DNA of 64,000 bases, from the NCBI GenBank assembly GCA_017937385.1, contig JAGBDR010000003.1:51120-115119 (forward strand), read 5' to 3'. A model generated the notes under the pieces. It had not been told where the DNA came from, did no database searches, and worked only from the letters and a program-made list of their open reading frames with translations. Made by a program: the position numbers and the translations under genes. Of the stretch, positions 34,558 to 43,255 are shown one piece after another. The stretch comes from Parabacteroides sp. GTDB lineage: Bacteria; Bacteroidota; Bacteroidia; Bacteroidales; Tannerellaceae. Position 1 is the stretch's first letter; every line of letters begins with the position of its first letter.

Positions 34558-36504
34558 ATGATTTCTGTTGAAGGACTTACAGTTGAGTTTGGCGGGTTTA
34601 CGCTTTTTGATGAGGTTTCGTTTGTGGTGAACAAGAAGGATCGGATCGCGCTGGTCGGAAAGAACGGCGCGGGAAAATCGACGATGCTGAAAATTTTTGC
34701 CGGGTTGCAATCGCCTACCGCCGGGACGGTCAGCGTCCCGAAGGAGACGACGATCGGCTATCTCCCCCAGCAGATGAACCTGACGGACACGCAGACAGTG
34801 CGCCAGGAGGCGGAACACGCCTTCGAACATATCCATGAGATGGAAAAGGAGATCGAACGGCTCAACCTGCAACTGGCCGAGCGCACCGACTACGAAACGG
34901 AAGCCTACCAGCACCTCATCGACCGCGTCACCCACCTGACGGAGCATTTCCAGCTGATGGGCGGAAACAACTACCACGCCGAGCTGGAGCGGACCTTGAT
35001 CGGCTTAGGATTCAACCGGGAGGATTTCGACCGCCCGACCTCCGAGTTCAGCGGCGGATGGCGGATGCGTATCGAGCTGGCCAAGCTCCTTTTGCGTAAG
35101 CCCGATGTCCTCTTGCTCGACGAGCCGACCAACCACCTCGACATCGAGTCGATCCAATGGCTGGAGAACTTCATCGCCACACGCGCCAACGCGGTGATCC
35201 TGGTCTCCCACGACCGGGCCTTTATCGACAACACGACCTTCCGGACGATTGAAATCGAGCTGGGGAAGATCTATGACTACAAGGTGAAATACTCCGACTA
35301 CGTCGTGCTGCGCAAGGAGCGCCGCGAACAGCAGCTTCGCGCCTTCGAGAACCAGCAGAAGAAACTGGCCGACACGGAGGCCTTCATCGAACGTTTCCGC
35401 TACAAGGCGACCAAGTCCGTGCAGGTGCAATCGCGCATCAAGCAGCTGGAGAAGGTCGAGCGCATTGAGGTGGACGAGGTCGATACCGCCATGCTGAACC
35501 TGAAGTTTCCCCCCGCTCCCCGCTCCGGGTCCTATCCGGTAATCGTAGAGGATGTGGCTAAACGCTATGGCGATCATTTAATTTTCGAACATGCCACCTT
35601 CACGATCAACCGGGGCGACAAGGTCGCTTTTGTTGGCAAGAACGGCGAAGGCAAGTCCACGTTGGTGAAATGCATCATGGGCGAGATCTCCGACTTTACC
35701 GGGAAGCTCCAGTTGGGTCATAATGTGAAGATCGGCTATTTCGCCCAGAACCAGGCGCAGCTCTTAGATGAGAACCGGACCGTCTTCGATACGATCGACT
35801 ACGTCGCGCAGGGCGACATCCGCCTGAAGATACGCGACATCCTGGGGGCGTTTATGTTTGGGGGAGAGGCTTCCGACAAGAAGGTGAAGGTGCTCTCAGG
35901 GGGCGAAAAGACCCGCCTGGCGATGATCCGCCTGCTGCTGGAACCGGTGAACCTCCTGATCCTCGACGAGCCGACCAACCACCTCGACATGCGTTCGAAA
36001 GATGTGCTGAAAGACGCCTTGAAGGAGTTTGACGGGACGGTCATCGTCGTTTCGCACGACCGCGAGTTCCTCGACGGCTTGGTCGACAAGGTGTATGAGT
36101 TCGGCAACAAGCGGGTGGTCGAGCACTTAGGCGGCATATACGACTTCTTGGAGCACAAGAAGATGGACAGCTTGCGTGAGCTGGAACGTTCCGCTCCGAC
36201 GGCTGCCCCTGCGGAAGGGACCGTTGCGGAACCGACCCCCAACAAGCGCTCGTATGAAGCCCGCAAGGAGCAGAGCAAGGCCATCAAGAAAGTGGAGAAG
36301 GCGATAGCCGAATCGGAAAAGAACATCGCCGAACTGGAAAACGCCCTTGCCGCCATCGAAGCCCGATTGGCCACGCCCGAAGGGGCTGCGGATGCTTCCT
36401 TGTACACCGAATATTCCGAATCGAAGAAGCGTCTTTCCGACGCGATGGACCTCTGGACGGAACAGACGATGGAACTGGAGGAGTTGACCGCCGCCAATAG
36501 CTGA
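34558..36504 (+). CDS. ABC-F ATPase (Uup/YdiF-like)
   Basis: Soluble twin-ATPase of the ABC-F group, which acts on the ribosome; some members protect it from antibiotics. 648 residues with two complete nucleotide sites: Walker A GKNGAGKS and GKNGEGKS; signatures FSGGWRMR and LSGGEKTR; Walker [12 protein letters not shown] and LILDEPTNHLD. The linker between the domains (KERREQQLRAFENQQKK region) is helical. A C-terminal coiled coil of about 90 residues (KVEKAIAESEKNIAELENAL) follows a Pro/Ala-rich hinge, as in Uup. The region from 34650 to 36500 is GC-rich compared with the ATPase gene before it. Resistance function is not implied. Confidence 0.93.
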   Translation: MISVEGLTVEFGGFTLFDEVSFVVNKKDRIALVGKNGAGKSTMLKIFAGLQSPTAGTVSVPKETTIGYLPQQMNLTDTQTVRQEAEHAFEHIHEMEKEIERLNLQLAERTDYETEAYQHLIDRVTHLTEHFQLMGGNNYHAELERTLIGLGFNREDFDRPTSEFSGGWRMRIELAKLLLRKPDVLLLDEPTNHLDIESIQWLENFIATRANAVILVSHDRAFIDNTTFRTIEIELGKIYDYKVKYSDYVVLRKERREQQLRAFENQQKKLADTEAFIERFRYKATKSVQVQSRIKQLEKVERIEVDEVDTAMLNLKFPPAPRSGSYPVIVEDVAKRYGDHLIFEHATFTINRGDKVAFVGKNGEGKSTLVKCIMGEISDFTGKLQLGHNVKIGYFAQNQAQLLDENRTVFDTIDYVAQGDIRLKIRDILGAFMFGGEASDKKVKVLSGGEKTRLAMIRLLLEPVNLLILDEPTNHLDMRSKDVLKDALKEFDGTVIVVSHDREFLDGLVDKVYEFGNKRVVEHLGGIYDFLEHKKMDSLRELERSAPTAAPAEGTVAEPTPNKRSYEARKEQSKAIKKVEKAIAESEKNIAELENALAAIEARLATPEGAADASLYTEYSESKKRLSDAMDLWTEQTMELEELTAANS

Positions 36505-36714
36505 TGGATGATTTTAGATAGACTTGCTCCCATGTATGCTTGTTTTTTTTGATACTGCAAATATAAACCCGTCCTGCCCCCCTTTGCAAATCAAGAGGGG
36601 GGCTAAGGGGTAAAAATATGTTAATCGGCATCGATTAAGGATTCCTTTCCCGTAAAACAGCGTATTGCCTTTCATGGACTAAGGAGTTGCTGGGAAGAAA
36701 AGGTTGTTTTCAAG

Positions 36715-36882
36715 CGTGACGTGACAATATTACAATATGACAATAATCATTTTTTGTGTGAGAAAATTTTATAGTATAGTATAGTATTATATATATATAA
36801 TACTATACTATACTATGATTTTTTTTATCGCACACCCCATTTTCTATTATTGTCATATTGTCATATTGTCACACGTCACACG
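36715..36882. repeat. Nested inverted repeat around a 46-bp perfect palindrome
   Basis: The centre, 36771-36816, equals its own reverse complement over 46 bases (ATAGT repeats running into TATATATA). Outer arms, 36721-36747 and 36846-36872, match over 27 bases with one mismatch and carry repeated ACAATATGAC units. Beyond them both sides have GTGAC/GTCAC runs. Confidence 0.92.
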
Positions 36883-36941
36883 ATGATGTCCCGATTCAGG
36901 CGTAAACGGTGCGGAAAAAGCATATATTAACGCTTCGGCAC

Positions 36942-36972
36942 TTGACATCCCGTCTCTTTTGTTGTATATTTG
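36942..36972 (+). promoter_or_regulatory. Promoter of the nag operon
   Basis: TTGACA (36942-36947), then 17 bp, then TATATTTG (36965-36972), 43 bp before the nagA ATG. Confidence 0.7.
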
Positions 36973-37015
36973 CATAAACGAAAACAAACACAAACACAAA
37001 CTTAATACTTACGCT

Positions 37016-38182
37016 ATGCTGACACAAATCATAAATGGCAAGATCCTTACCCCACAGGGCTGGTTGAAAGACGGTTCTGTCCTGATAAGCGACAATAAGA
37101 TTTTAGAAGTGACCAACTGCGACCTGGCAGTAGTCGGGGCCACTTTGGTTGATGCGAAAGGCATGTATATCGTGCCCGGTGGTGTTGAAATCCATGTACA
37201 TGGAGGCGGAGGCCGCGACTTTATGGAAGGGACCGAAGAGGCTTTCCGGGCAGCAGTGGCCGCTCACATGCAGCATGGTACGACCAGTATTTTCCCCACC
37301 TTGTCTTCTTCGACCATCCCGATGATCCGCGCGGCGGCAGCGACGACCGAGAAATTGATGGCCGAAAAGGACAGTCCTGTCTTAGGGCTCCATCTCGAAG
37401 GGCATTACTTCAACATGAAGATGGCCGGCGGACAGTTGCCGGAAAACATCAAGAATCCGGACCCGGAAGAGTATATCCCCCTGTTGGAGGAGACGCATTG
37501 CATCAAGCGTTGGGACGCCGCTCCCGAATTGCCCGGCGCCATGCAGTTCGGCAAGTACATCACATCGAAAGGCGTATTGGCGGCTGTCGGTCATACACAA
37601 GCCGAATATGAGGACATCCAGACCGCCTATGAGGCCGGCTATACACATGCTACGCACTTCTACAACGCGATGCCCGGTTTCCACAAACGTCGCGAATACA
37701 AGTACGAAGGCACGGTCGAAAGCATTTACCTGATCGACGATATGACGGTCGAGGTGGTGGCCGACGGCATCCATGTGCCCCCGACGATCCTCCGCTTGGT
37801 CTATAAGATCAAGGGCGTCGAGCGCACTTGCCTGATCACCGATGCGCTGGCTTGTGCCGCGAGCGACAGCCAGACGGCGTTCGACCCGCGCGTGATCATC
37901 GAAGACGGCGTCTGCAAGCTGGCCGACCGTTCTGCGCTTGCCGGCAGTATCGCGACGATGGACCGCCTGATCCGCACGATGGTCCAGAAAGCCGAGATCC
38001 CGTTGGAAGATGCCATCCGCATGGCTTCCGAGACGCCCGCGCGTATCATGGGCGTTTACGACCGCAAAGGCTCTTTGCAGCGCGGAAAAGATGCCGATAT
38101 CCTGGTGTTGGATAAAGACTTGAACGTCCGTGCCGTTTGGGCGATGGGCAAGCTGGTGGAAGGGACGAATCGGTTGTTTTGA
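37016..38182 (+). CDS. nagA: N-acetylglucosamine-6-phosphate deacetylase, paralogue 1
   Basis: Amidohydrolase that removes acetate from GlcNAc-6-P, in the cytoplasm. 388 residues from MLTQIINGKI; an ATG 57 bases upstream precedes the likely transcription start and is rejected. Metal ligands by comparison with E. coli NagA (Glu131, His195, His216) are Glu128, His193 and His214 (THATHFYNAM), and the catalytic Asp lies in LITDALA. One oddity: the usual LEGP after the Glu reads LEGH here (His130). First gene of a five-gene same-strand run; a second, closely similar copy follows. Confidence 0.92.
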   Translation: MLTQIINGKILTPQGWLKDGSVLISDNKILEVTNCDLAVVGATLVDAKGMYIVPGGVEIHVHGGGGRDFMEGTEEAFRAAVAAHMQHGTTSIFPTLSSSTIPMIRAAAATTEKLMAEKDSPVLGLHLEGHYFNMKMAGGQLPENIKNPDPEEYIPLLEETHCIKRWDAAPELPGAMQFGKYITSKGVLAAVGHTQAEYEDIQTAYEAGYTHATHFYNAMPGFHKRREYKYEGTVESIYLIDDMTVEVVADGIHVPPTILRLVYKIKGVERTCLITDALACAASDSQTAFDPRVIIEDGVCKLADRSALAGSIATMDRLIRTMVQKAEIPLEDAIRMASETPARIMGVYDRKGSLQRGKDADILVLDKDLNVRAVWAMGKLVEGTNRLF

Positions 38183-38204
38183 GAAAGGAAGATTTAAAAT
38201 TTAT

Positions 38205-38255
38205 GATTTATGATTTATGATTTATCATCGACGCATAAATCATAAATCATAAATC
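38205..38255. repeat. Perfect 21-bp-stem hairpin of 7-base repeats before nagA paralogue 2
   Basis: Three GATTTAT units (38205-38225) pair fully with three ATAAATC units (38235-38255) across a 9-base loop. It lies in the 98-bp gap between the two nagA genes. Related copies occur at 57863-57887, 63546-63574 and 63972-64000. Confidence 0.92.
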
Positions 38256-38280
38256 TTATCGATCATAAATGATAAAGCTC

Positions 38281-39441
38281 ATGTTGACACAAATAATAAA
38301 CGGCCAGATCCTGACCCCGCAGGGGTGGATGAAAGATGGCTCCGTATTGATTAGCGACGGGAAGATTTTGGAGGTGACCAATAGTGATTTGGCGGTTATT
38401 GGCGCCCAAGTGGTAGATGCCAAGGGAATGTATATCATTCCCGGTTTTGTGGCCATGAATGTGCATGGGGGCGGTGGCCATGATTTCAAGGAGTGTACGG
38501 AAGAGGCGTTCCGGAGCGCGATTGCCGCGCATCAGAAGTATGGGGCGACGACTATTTTCCCGACCTTGTCGGCCTCTCCGAAAGAGTCGATTTGCAAAGC
38601 GGCCTCCATCTGTGAGAAGCTGATGGCTGAAAAGGACGGGCCTGTATTGGGGCTTCACGTGGAAGGGCCGTATCTGAATGCCAAGATGGCCGCTAACCTG
38701 TATGATGTGAAAGATCCCGACAAGGAGGAATATACTTCTATCTTAGAGCATACGAATTGCATCAAGCGTTGGGATGTCAGCCCGGAATTGCCGGGGGCGC
38801 ATGATTTCGCCCGCTATCTCCGGTCGAAAGGCATCTTGGCGGCCATTACGCATACGGAGGCCGAATTCGGGGACATCAAGGAGGCCTACGCGGCCGGATT
38901 CACCCATGCGGCGCAGTTCTACAACGCGATGCCCGGTTTCCACAAACGCCGCGAATACAAATATGAAGGGACGGTCGAAAGTGTCTTCCTGATGGACGAT
39001 ATGACGGTCGAGGTGATTGCCGACGGCAAGCATTTGCCCTCTACGATCCTCCGCCTGGTGTATAAGCTGAAAGGGGTGGAACGCACTTGCTTGGTGACGG
39101 ACGCTTTGTCATACGCTGCGAGCGATGTGAAGCCGGCCGACGGTTCGCGGATTATCATCGAAGACGGCGTCTGCAAACTGGCCGACCATTCTTCGCTTGC
39201 CGGAAGTATCGCTACGATGGACGTACTGGTTCGCACGATGGTCCAGAAAGCCCATATCCCCTTGGCCGACGCGGTCCGGATGGCTTCCGAGACGCCTGCC
39301 CGCCTGATGGGGGTTGCCGATCGTACCGGGACGTTGCAACGCGGCAAAGACGCCGACATCATCATCCTGGACCGTAACCTCGCCGTCCGAGCCGTCTGGT
39401 CGATGGGGAACCTGATCCCGGATGCCAATACGCTTTTTTAA
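38281..39441 (+). CDS. nagA: NagA-like amidohydrolase, paralogue 2
   Basis: Second NagA-family protein, 386 residues from MLTQIINGQI, clearly a tandem duplicate of the previous gene (MLTQIINGxILTPQGWxKDGSV at the start, RxxGTVES and KxVERTCLxTDAL later). Glu128 and His191 of the metal site are kept, but the second metal His (His214 in paralogue 1, His216 in E. coli) is Gln212: THAAQFYNAM. The catalytic Asp (LVTDALS) is present. So it may be inactive, use metal differently, or act on another substrate. An ATG 12 bases upstream is also possible. nagB follows after 14 bp. Confidence 0.88.
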   Translation: MLTQIINGQILTPQGWMKDGSVLISDGKILEVTNSDLAVIGAQVVDAKGMYIIPGFVAMNVHGGGGHDFKECTEEAFRSAIAAHQKYGATTIFPTLSASPKESICKAASICEKLMAEKDGPVLGLHVEGPYLNAKMAANLYDVKDPDKEEYTSILEHTNCIKRWDVSPELPGAHDFARYLRSKGILAAITHTEAEFGDIKEAYAAGFTHAAQFYNAMPGFHKRREYKYEGTVESVFLMDDMTVEVIADGKHLPSTILRLVYKLKGVERTCLVTDALSYAASDVKPADGSRIIIEDGVCKLADHSSLAGSIATMDVLVRTMVQKAHIPLADAVRMASETPARLMGVADRTGTLQRGKDADIIILDRNLAVRAVWSMGNLIPDANTLF

Positions 39442-39455
39442 ATCGAGAAATAGAT

Positions 39456-41441
39456 ATGAAAACAGACCTTAGTTCACAGATCACGCTGACGCGGATACCG
39501 CAACGGTATTACCGTCCGGAAAATGCTTTTGAGCATTCAGTATTAACTCGTTTGGAAAAGATTCCGACAACGATCTATGAATCGGCTGATGAAGGCTCGT
39601 TTGCTATCGCGAGGGAGATAGCCGATCAGATCCGCAAGAAGCAGGGACTCGGCGAAAACTTTGTGATGGCGATACCCGGAGGCCGCTCTCCGTTGAGCGT
39701 ATATAAGGAATTGATCCGTATGCACAAGGAAGAACAACTGAGTTTCCGCAACGTTGTGGTCTTTGTCGAATATGAATTTTTCCCCCTGGTTTCTCCTTCC
39801 GCCGGCAATGTGGCGCAATTGAAAGCGGCTTTGCTGGACCACGTCGATATCGCTCCTGAGAATATCTATGCTCCTGACGGATGTATGCCGAAGGATGCCA
39901 TCCTCGACTTCTGCCGGATGTATGAAGAGAATATCCGGAAAGCAGGCGGGTTGGATTACATTTTGATGGGGGTGGGACATGCCAGCAACATCATGTTCAA
40001 TGGTGCCGGCTCGACATCGAGCGCCCGTACTCGCTTGGTCCTGCTCGAAGGGACGGCGCGTAAGGAGGCCTCCCGCACGTTCCCCTCGCTGGACAATGTG
40101 CCGGCAGGCGTGATTACGATGGGGATTGCGACCATGATGAAGGCGCGTAACGTGATTCTGATGGCATGGGGGGAAGATAAAGCCCATATCATCGCCAAGA
40201 CGGTGGAGGGCAAGGTGAGCGATGTCGTCCCTTCCTCTTACCTGCAAAACCATACGAATGCGAAGGTCGTGGTCGACCTGTCTGCTGCCTACGAACTGAC
40301 CCGTATCAGCCATCCGTGGCTGGTCAGCAATTGCGAGTGGGATAACAAGCTGATCCGCCGGGCCATCGTCTGGTTGTGCCAGTTGACCGGCAAACCGATC
40401 TTGAAGCTGACCAACAAGGATTATAGCGAAAACGGGCTGGGCGAATTGCTTGCTCTGTATGGTTCGGCCTATAACGTGAATATCAAGGTCTTCAACGATA
40501 TCCAGCACACGATTACCGGATGGCCGGGCGGCAAACCGAATGCCGACGATTCGAACCGCCCCGAACGGGCCACGCCCTATCCGAAGCGAGTGATTATCTT
40601 CAGCCCGCATCCCGACGACGATGTGATCTCGATGGGCGGTACGTTCCATCGGTTGTGCGAACAGCATCACGATGTGCATGTCGCTTACGAGACCTCCGGC
40701 AATATCGCCGTGGGAGATGAGGAGGTGATCCGCTATTGCGAATATCTGCGCGATGTCTGCGATCGCTACACGCAAGACGAGACGGTGAAGAAAAAGGCCG
40801 AAGAGATCATCCATTTCCTCCGCTATGAAAAGGTGGAAGGCGAGGCGGAAAAACGCGATGTCCTCTTTATGAAAGGCACGATCCGCCGCGAAGAGGCCCG
40901 TGCCGGCGCCCGGTATAGCGGAATCAAGAACGACGACCACATCCACTTTCTCGACCTGCCTTTCTATGAAACGGGTATGGTGAAGAAGAATGATTTGGGT
41001 GAGGCGGATATTGCCATCGTGAAGCAATTGTTGATGGAGGTGAAGCCCGATGAGATGTTTGTGGCCGGCGACCTTGCCGACCCACACGGGACTCATCGCG
41101 TCTGCCTGAATGCTGTCCTGGCCGCTATCGACGAACTGAAGGAGGAAGAGTGGTTGAAGCATTGCCGCATCTGGATGTACCGCGGGGCGTGGGCCGAATG
41201 GGAGATGGACCATGTGGAAATGGCCGTCCCGATCTCTCCCGAAGAGTTGCGTCATAAGCGGAATGCGATCCTGAAACACCAGTCGCAGGCCGAAAGTGCA
41301 CCGTTCTTGGGTGATGACGAACGTCTGTTCTGGCAGCGTGCCGAAGACCGCAATCGGGCTACTGCCGAATTGTATCACCAGTTGGGCCTTGCCTCTTATG
41401 AAGCGATGGAGGCGTTCGTGCAATATATTCCGGTCCGGTAG
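39456..41441 (+). CDS. nagB: Glucosamine-6-phosphate deaminase-like protein fused to PIG-L domain
   Basis: Two-domain protein of 661 residues, the long form usual in Bacteroidales. Residues about 1-290 are NagB-like (MAIPGGRSPLSVYKELI), and residues about 375-600 are a PIG-L/LmbE deacetylase-like domain with SPHPDDDVISMGG and later DPHGTHRV. The deaminase site is changed: E. coli Asp72, Asp141, His143 and Glu148 align with Tyr106, Ala176, Asn178 and Gly183 (GVGHASNIMFNGAGS). The deaminase domain may therefore be inactive, while the PIG-L metal motif is intact. It follows the two nagA genes in one operon. The name reflects family, not proven activity. Confidence 0.85.
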   Translation: MKTDLSSQITLTRIPQRYYRPENAFEHSVLTRLEKIPTTIYESADEGSFAIAREIADQIRKKQGLGENFVMAIPGGRSPLSVYKELIRMHKEEQLSFRNVVVFVEYEFFPLVSPSAGNVAQLKAALLDHVDIAPENIYAPDGCMPKDAILDFCRMYEENIRKAGGLDYILMGVGHASNIMFNGAGSTSSARTRLVLLEGTARKEASRTFPSLDNVPAGVITMGIATMMKARNVILMAWGEDKAHIIAKTVEGKVSDVVPSSYLQNHTNAKVVVDLSAAYELTRISHPWLVSNCEWDNKLIRRAIVWLCQLTGKPILKLTNKDYSENGLGELLALYGSAYNVNIKVFNDIQHTITGWPGGKPNADDSNRPERATPYPKRVIIFSPHPDDDVISMGGTFHRLCEQHHDVHVAYETSGNIAVGDEEVIRYCEYLRDVCDRYTQDETVKKKAEEIIHFLRYEKVEGEAEKRDVLFMKGTIRREEARAGARYSGIKNDDHIHFLDLPFYETGMVKKNDLGEADIAIVKQLLMEVKPDEMFVAGDLADPHGTHRVCLNAVLAAIDELKEEEWLKHCRIWMYRGAWAEWEMDHVEMAVPISPEELRHKRNAILKHQSQAESAPFLGDDERLFWQRAEDRNRATAELYHQLGLASYEAMEAFVQYIPVR

Positions 41442-41442
41442 T

Positions 41443-42156
41443 ATGAAGGTCGATGTTTGTTTTTCGCCGGCCTTATATCCGGCTTATCATGATCCGGAAG
41501 CCGTCGTGGTGGTCGTGGATATATTCCGGGCGACGACGACGATGGCTGCTGCCTTTGCCAACGGGGTCCGGAGCATCCGGCCGGTTGCGACCCTCGAAGA
41601 GGCCGAGGCCTATAAGGCGGAAGGCTGGCTGGTCGGGGCGGAACGGAATGTGAGGCGATGTGCGTTTGCCGATTTCGGAAATTCCCCGTTCGACTATACG
41701 CCGGAAAAGGTCGCCGGCAAGGAGCTTGTCTTCACGACGACCAACGGCACACGGGCGATTACGGTCGCCCGGACGGCTTTCCGGGTGGTAACGGGGGCTT
41801 TCATCAATCTGCGGGCGGTGGCCGATTACTGTGCCCACCATAAGCGGGATGTAGTGGTACTTTGCTCCGGATGGCAGGATAAAGTGAATATCGAAGATAC
41901 GCTTTTTGGCGGGGCTTTGACAGACGAGTTGGTGAATACCGGCTTGTATGAAACGGGGAGCGATGCGGCTGTGATTGCCCGGAATATGTGGACGGACAAC
42001 CGGGCGGACTTGCTCGCTTATCTGGATACGACGGACCATTTGGGACGCTTGCGGGCAAACCATCTCGAAGATGCCGTCCCCTATTGTTTGACGATGAGTA
42101 TAACGGATAAAGTCCCCGAACTGACCTTGGAGGGGGATACGTTGATTTTACGCTGA
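41443..42156 (+). CDS. comB: 2-phosphosulfolactate phosphatase (ComB family)
   Basis: ComB-type phosphatase, 237 residues from the ATG at 41443, 1 bp after the nagB stop; a longer open frame upstream lies within nagB and is rejected. Motifs: VVVVDIFRATTTMAAAFANG (binding), TTNGTRAI, and LCSGWQDKVNIEDTLFGGAL. In archaea ComB releases sulfolactate during coenzyme M synthesis. The partners ComA and ComC are not in the window, so the physiological substrate here is uncertain. Overlap-like spacing with nagB and 6 bp to the next gene argue for one transcript. Confidence 0.87.
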   Translation: MKVDVCFSPALYPAYHDPEAVVVVVDIFRATTTMAAAFANGVRSIRPVATLEEAEAYKAEGWLVGAERNVRRCAFADFGNSPFDYTPEKVAGKELVFTTTNGTRAITVARTAFRVVTGAFINLRAVADYCAHHKRDVVVLCSGWQDKVNIEDTLFGGALTDELVNTGLYETGSDAAVIARNMWTDNRADLLAYLDTTDHLGRLRANHLEDAVPYCLTMSITDKVPELTLEGDTLILR

Positions 42157-42162
42157 CAAGAA

Positions 42163-43203
42163 ATGGAAGAGAGAAAGAAACAGGCCGGCAAGGTGCGTTT
42201 TGGCGTTGTCGGGACCAATTTTATAACTGACTGGGTGATTGCCGGGGCCCGTCAGGACGACCGTTTTGAGCTGGTCGCCGTCTATTCCCGCAAGCAGGAG
42301 ACGGCAGATGCCTTTGCCGCCAAACATCAGATACCCTATACGTTCACTTCGTTAGAAGAGATGGCGGAAAGCCCGTTGATCGATGCCGTGTATATCGCAT
42401 CGCCTAACTTCCTTCATGCCAAGCAGAGCATCTTGTGCATGAAGCATGGCAAACACGTGCTTTGCGAGAAGCCTTTCGCTTCGAACGCGCGGGAGGTGAG
42501 GGCGATGATAGCGGCCTCTGCGGAATATGGGGTTACGTTGATGGAGGCTATGAAGCCGACGCTGACTCCGAATTTCCGGTCGGTGCAGGCTCATTTGAGC
42601 CGTTTGGGGACGATTCGGCGTTATTTCTCCAGCTATTGCCAGTATTCTTCCCGCTATGACAAGTTCAAGGAGGGAATCGTATTGAATGCGTTCAACCCGG
42701 AGCTCTCGAACGGGGCGATGATGGATATCGGGATTTATACCGTTTATCCGATGGTCGTTTTGTTCGGACGCCCGAAGAAGATCGAGGCTTCCGGCGTCGT
42801 CCTTTCGTCGGGGGCGGACGGGCAGGGGGCTGTCAATTTCGAATATGAAGGGATGAATGCGACTGTGCTCTATTCCAAGATCGCCAATTCTTCCCTGCCT
42901 ACGGAGATACAGGGTGAAGAGGGAAACCTGACGCTCGACCGGATCAATATAATCGGGAAGGTGGCCTATACGCCTCGTCTGGCAGCCGCTTCCGGCAAAG
43001 GCCCCTCGGCCGAGCTGGAGGACATAAGTGCGCTGACGGACAAGGATGAATATTATTACGAGGTAGCGGAGTTTATCGATCTGGTCTTGTCCGGCCAACG
43101 GCAATCCGCGATCAATAGCCACGAACATTCCTTGATCACGTTGGAAATCATCGATGAGGTGCGCCGGCAGTTGGGGATTCGGTATCCGGCGGATGAAGAA
43201 TAG
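42163..43203 (+). CDS. Gfo/Idh/MocA family oxidoreductase
   Basis: NAD(P)-dependent sugar or polyol dehydrogenase family, 346 residues, cytoplasmic. A Rossmann start with the variant motif FGVVGTNFITDWV (in place of GxGxxG) is followed by DAVYIASPNFLHAKQ and the catalytic-site motif VLCEKPFAS; the second half holds the alpha/beta domain with MMDIGIYTVYPMVVLFG. The substrate is unknown. It is the last gene of the nag run (6 bp after comB). An amino-sugar or sugar-phosphate substrate is only a guess from position. Confidence 0.88.
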   Translation: MEERKKQAGKVRFGVVGTNFITDWVIAGARQDDRFELVAVYSRKQETADAFAAKHQIPYTFTSLEEMAESPLIDAVYIASPNFLHAKQSILCMKHGKHVLCEKPFASNAREVRAMIAASAEYGVTLMEAMKPTLTPNFRSVQAHLSRLGTIRRYFSSYCQYSSRYDKFKEGIVLNAFNPELSNGAMMDIGIYTVYPMVVLFGRPKKIEASGVVLSSGADGQGAVNFEYEGMNATVLYSKIANSSLPTEIQGEEGNLTLDRINIIGKVAYTPRLAAASGKGPSAELEDISALTDKDEYYYEVAEFIDLVLSGQRQSAINSHEHSLITLEIIDEVRRQLGIRYPADEE

Positions 43204-43233
43204 GGGGACATGAATTTATAGGGATGCCCCCCT
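43202..43233. terminator. Bidirectional hairpin between the oxidoreductase and DUF3843 genes
   Basis: AGGGGGACAT and ATGCCCCCCT (43224-43233) form a near-perfect stem, followed by TTT, between convergent genes. Confidence 0.6.
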
Positions 43234-43255
43234 TTCTGTATGGGGTGATTCCCAA

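Larger units (their letters stand above)
36505..37015. other. Gene-free region with terminator-like stem and nested palindrome
   Basis: Holds a short stem GCCCCCCT/AGGGGGGC (36576-36583, 36596-36603) after the ABC-F gene, a 168-bp nested inverted repeat, and the nag operon promoter. No coding frame is credible. Confidence 0.75.

Noticed and set aside
34558-36504. Antibiotic-resistance call for the first ABC-F protein
   Set aside because: The layout is that of Uup-like housekeeping members with a C-terminal coiled coil; nothing in the sequence shows a resistance-type interdomain loop.
36558-36565. TATATTTG on the minus strand after the first ABC-F gene
   Set aside because: It would drive only antisense RNA into the ABC-F gene. 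A six-base-specific motif is expected about 30 times by chance in both strands of 64 kb.
39543-41423. 626-residue open frame on the minus strand opposite nagB
   Set aside because: It is an antisense shadow produced by the codon bias of nagB; it has no motif, promoter or family likeness.
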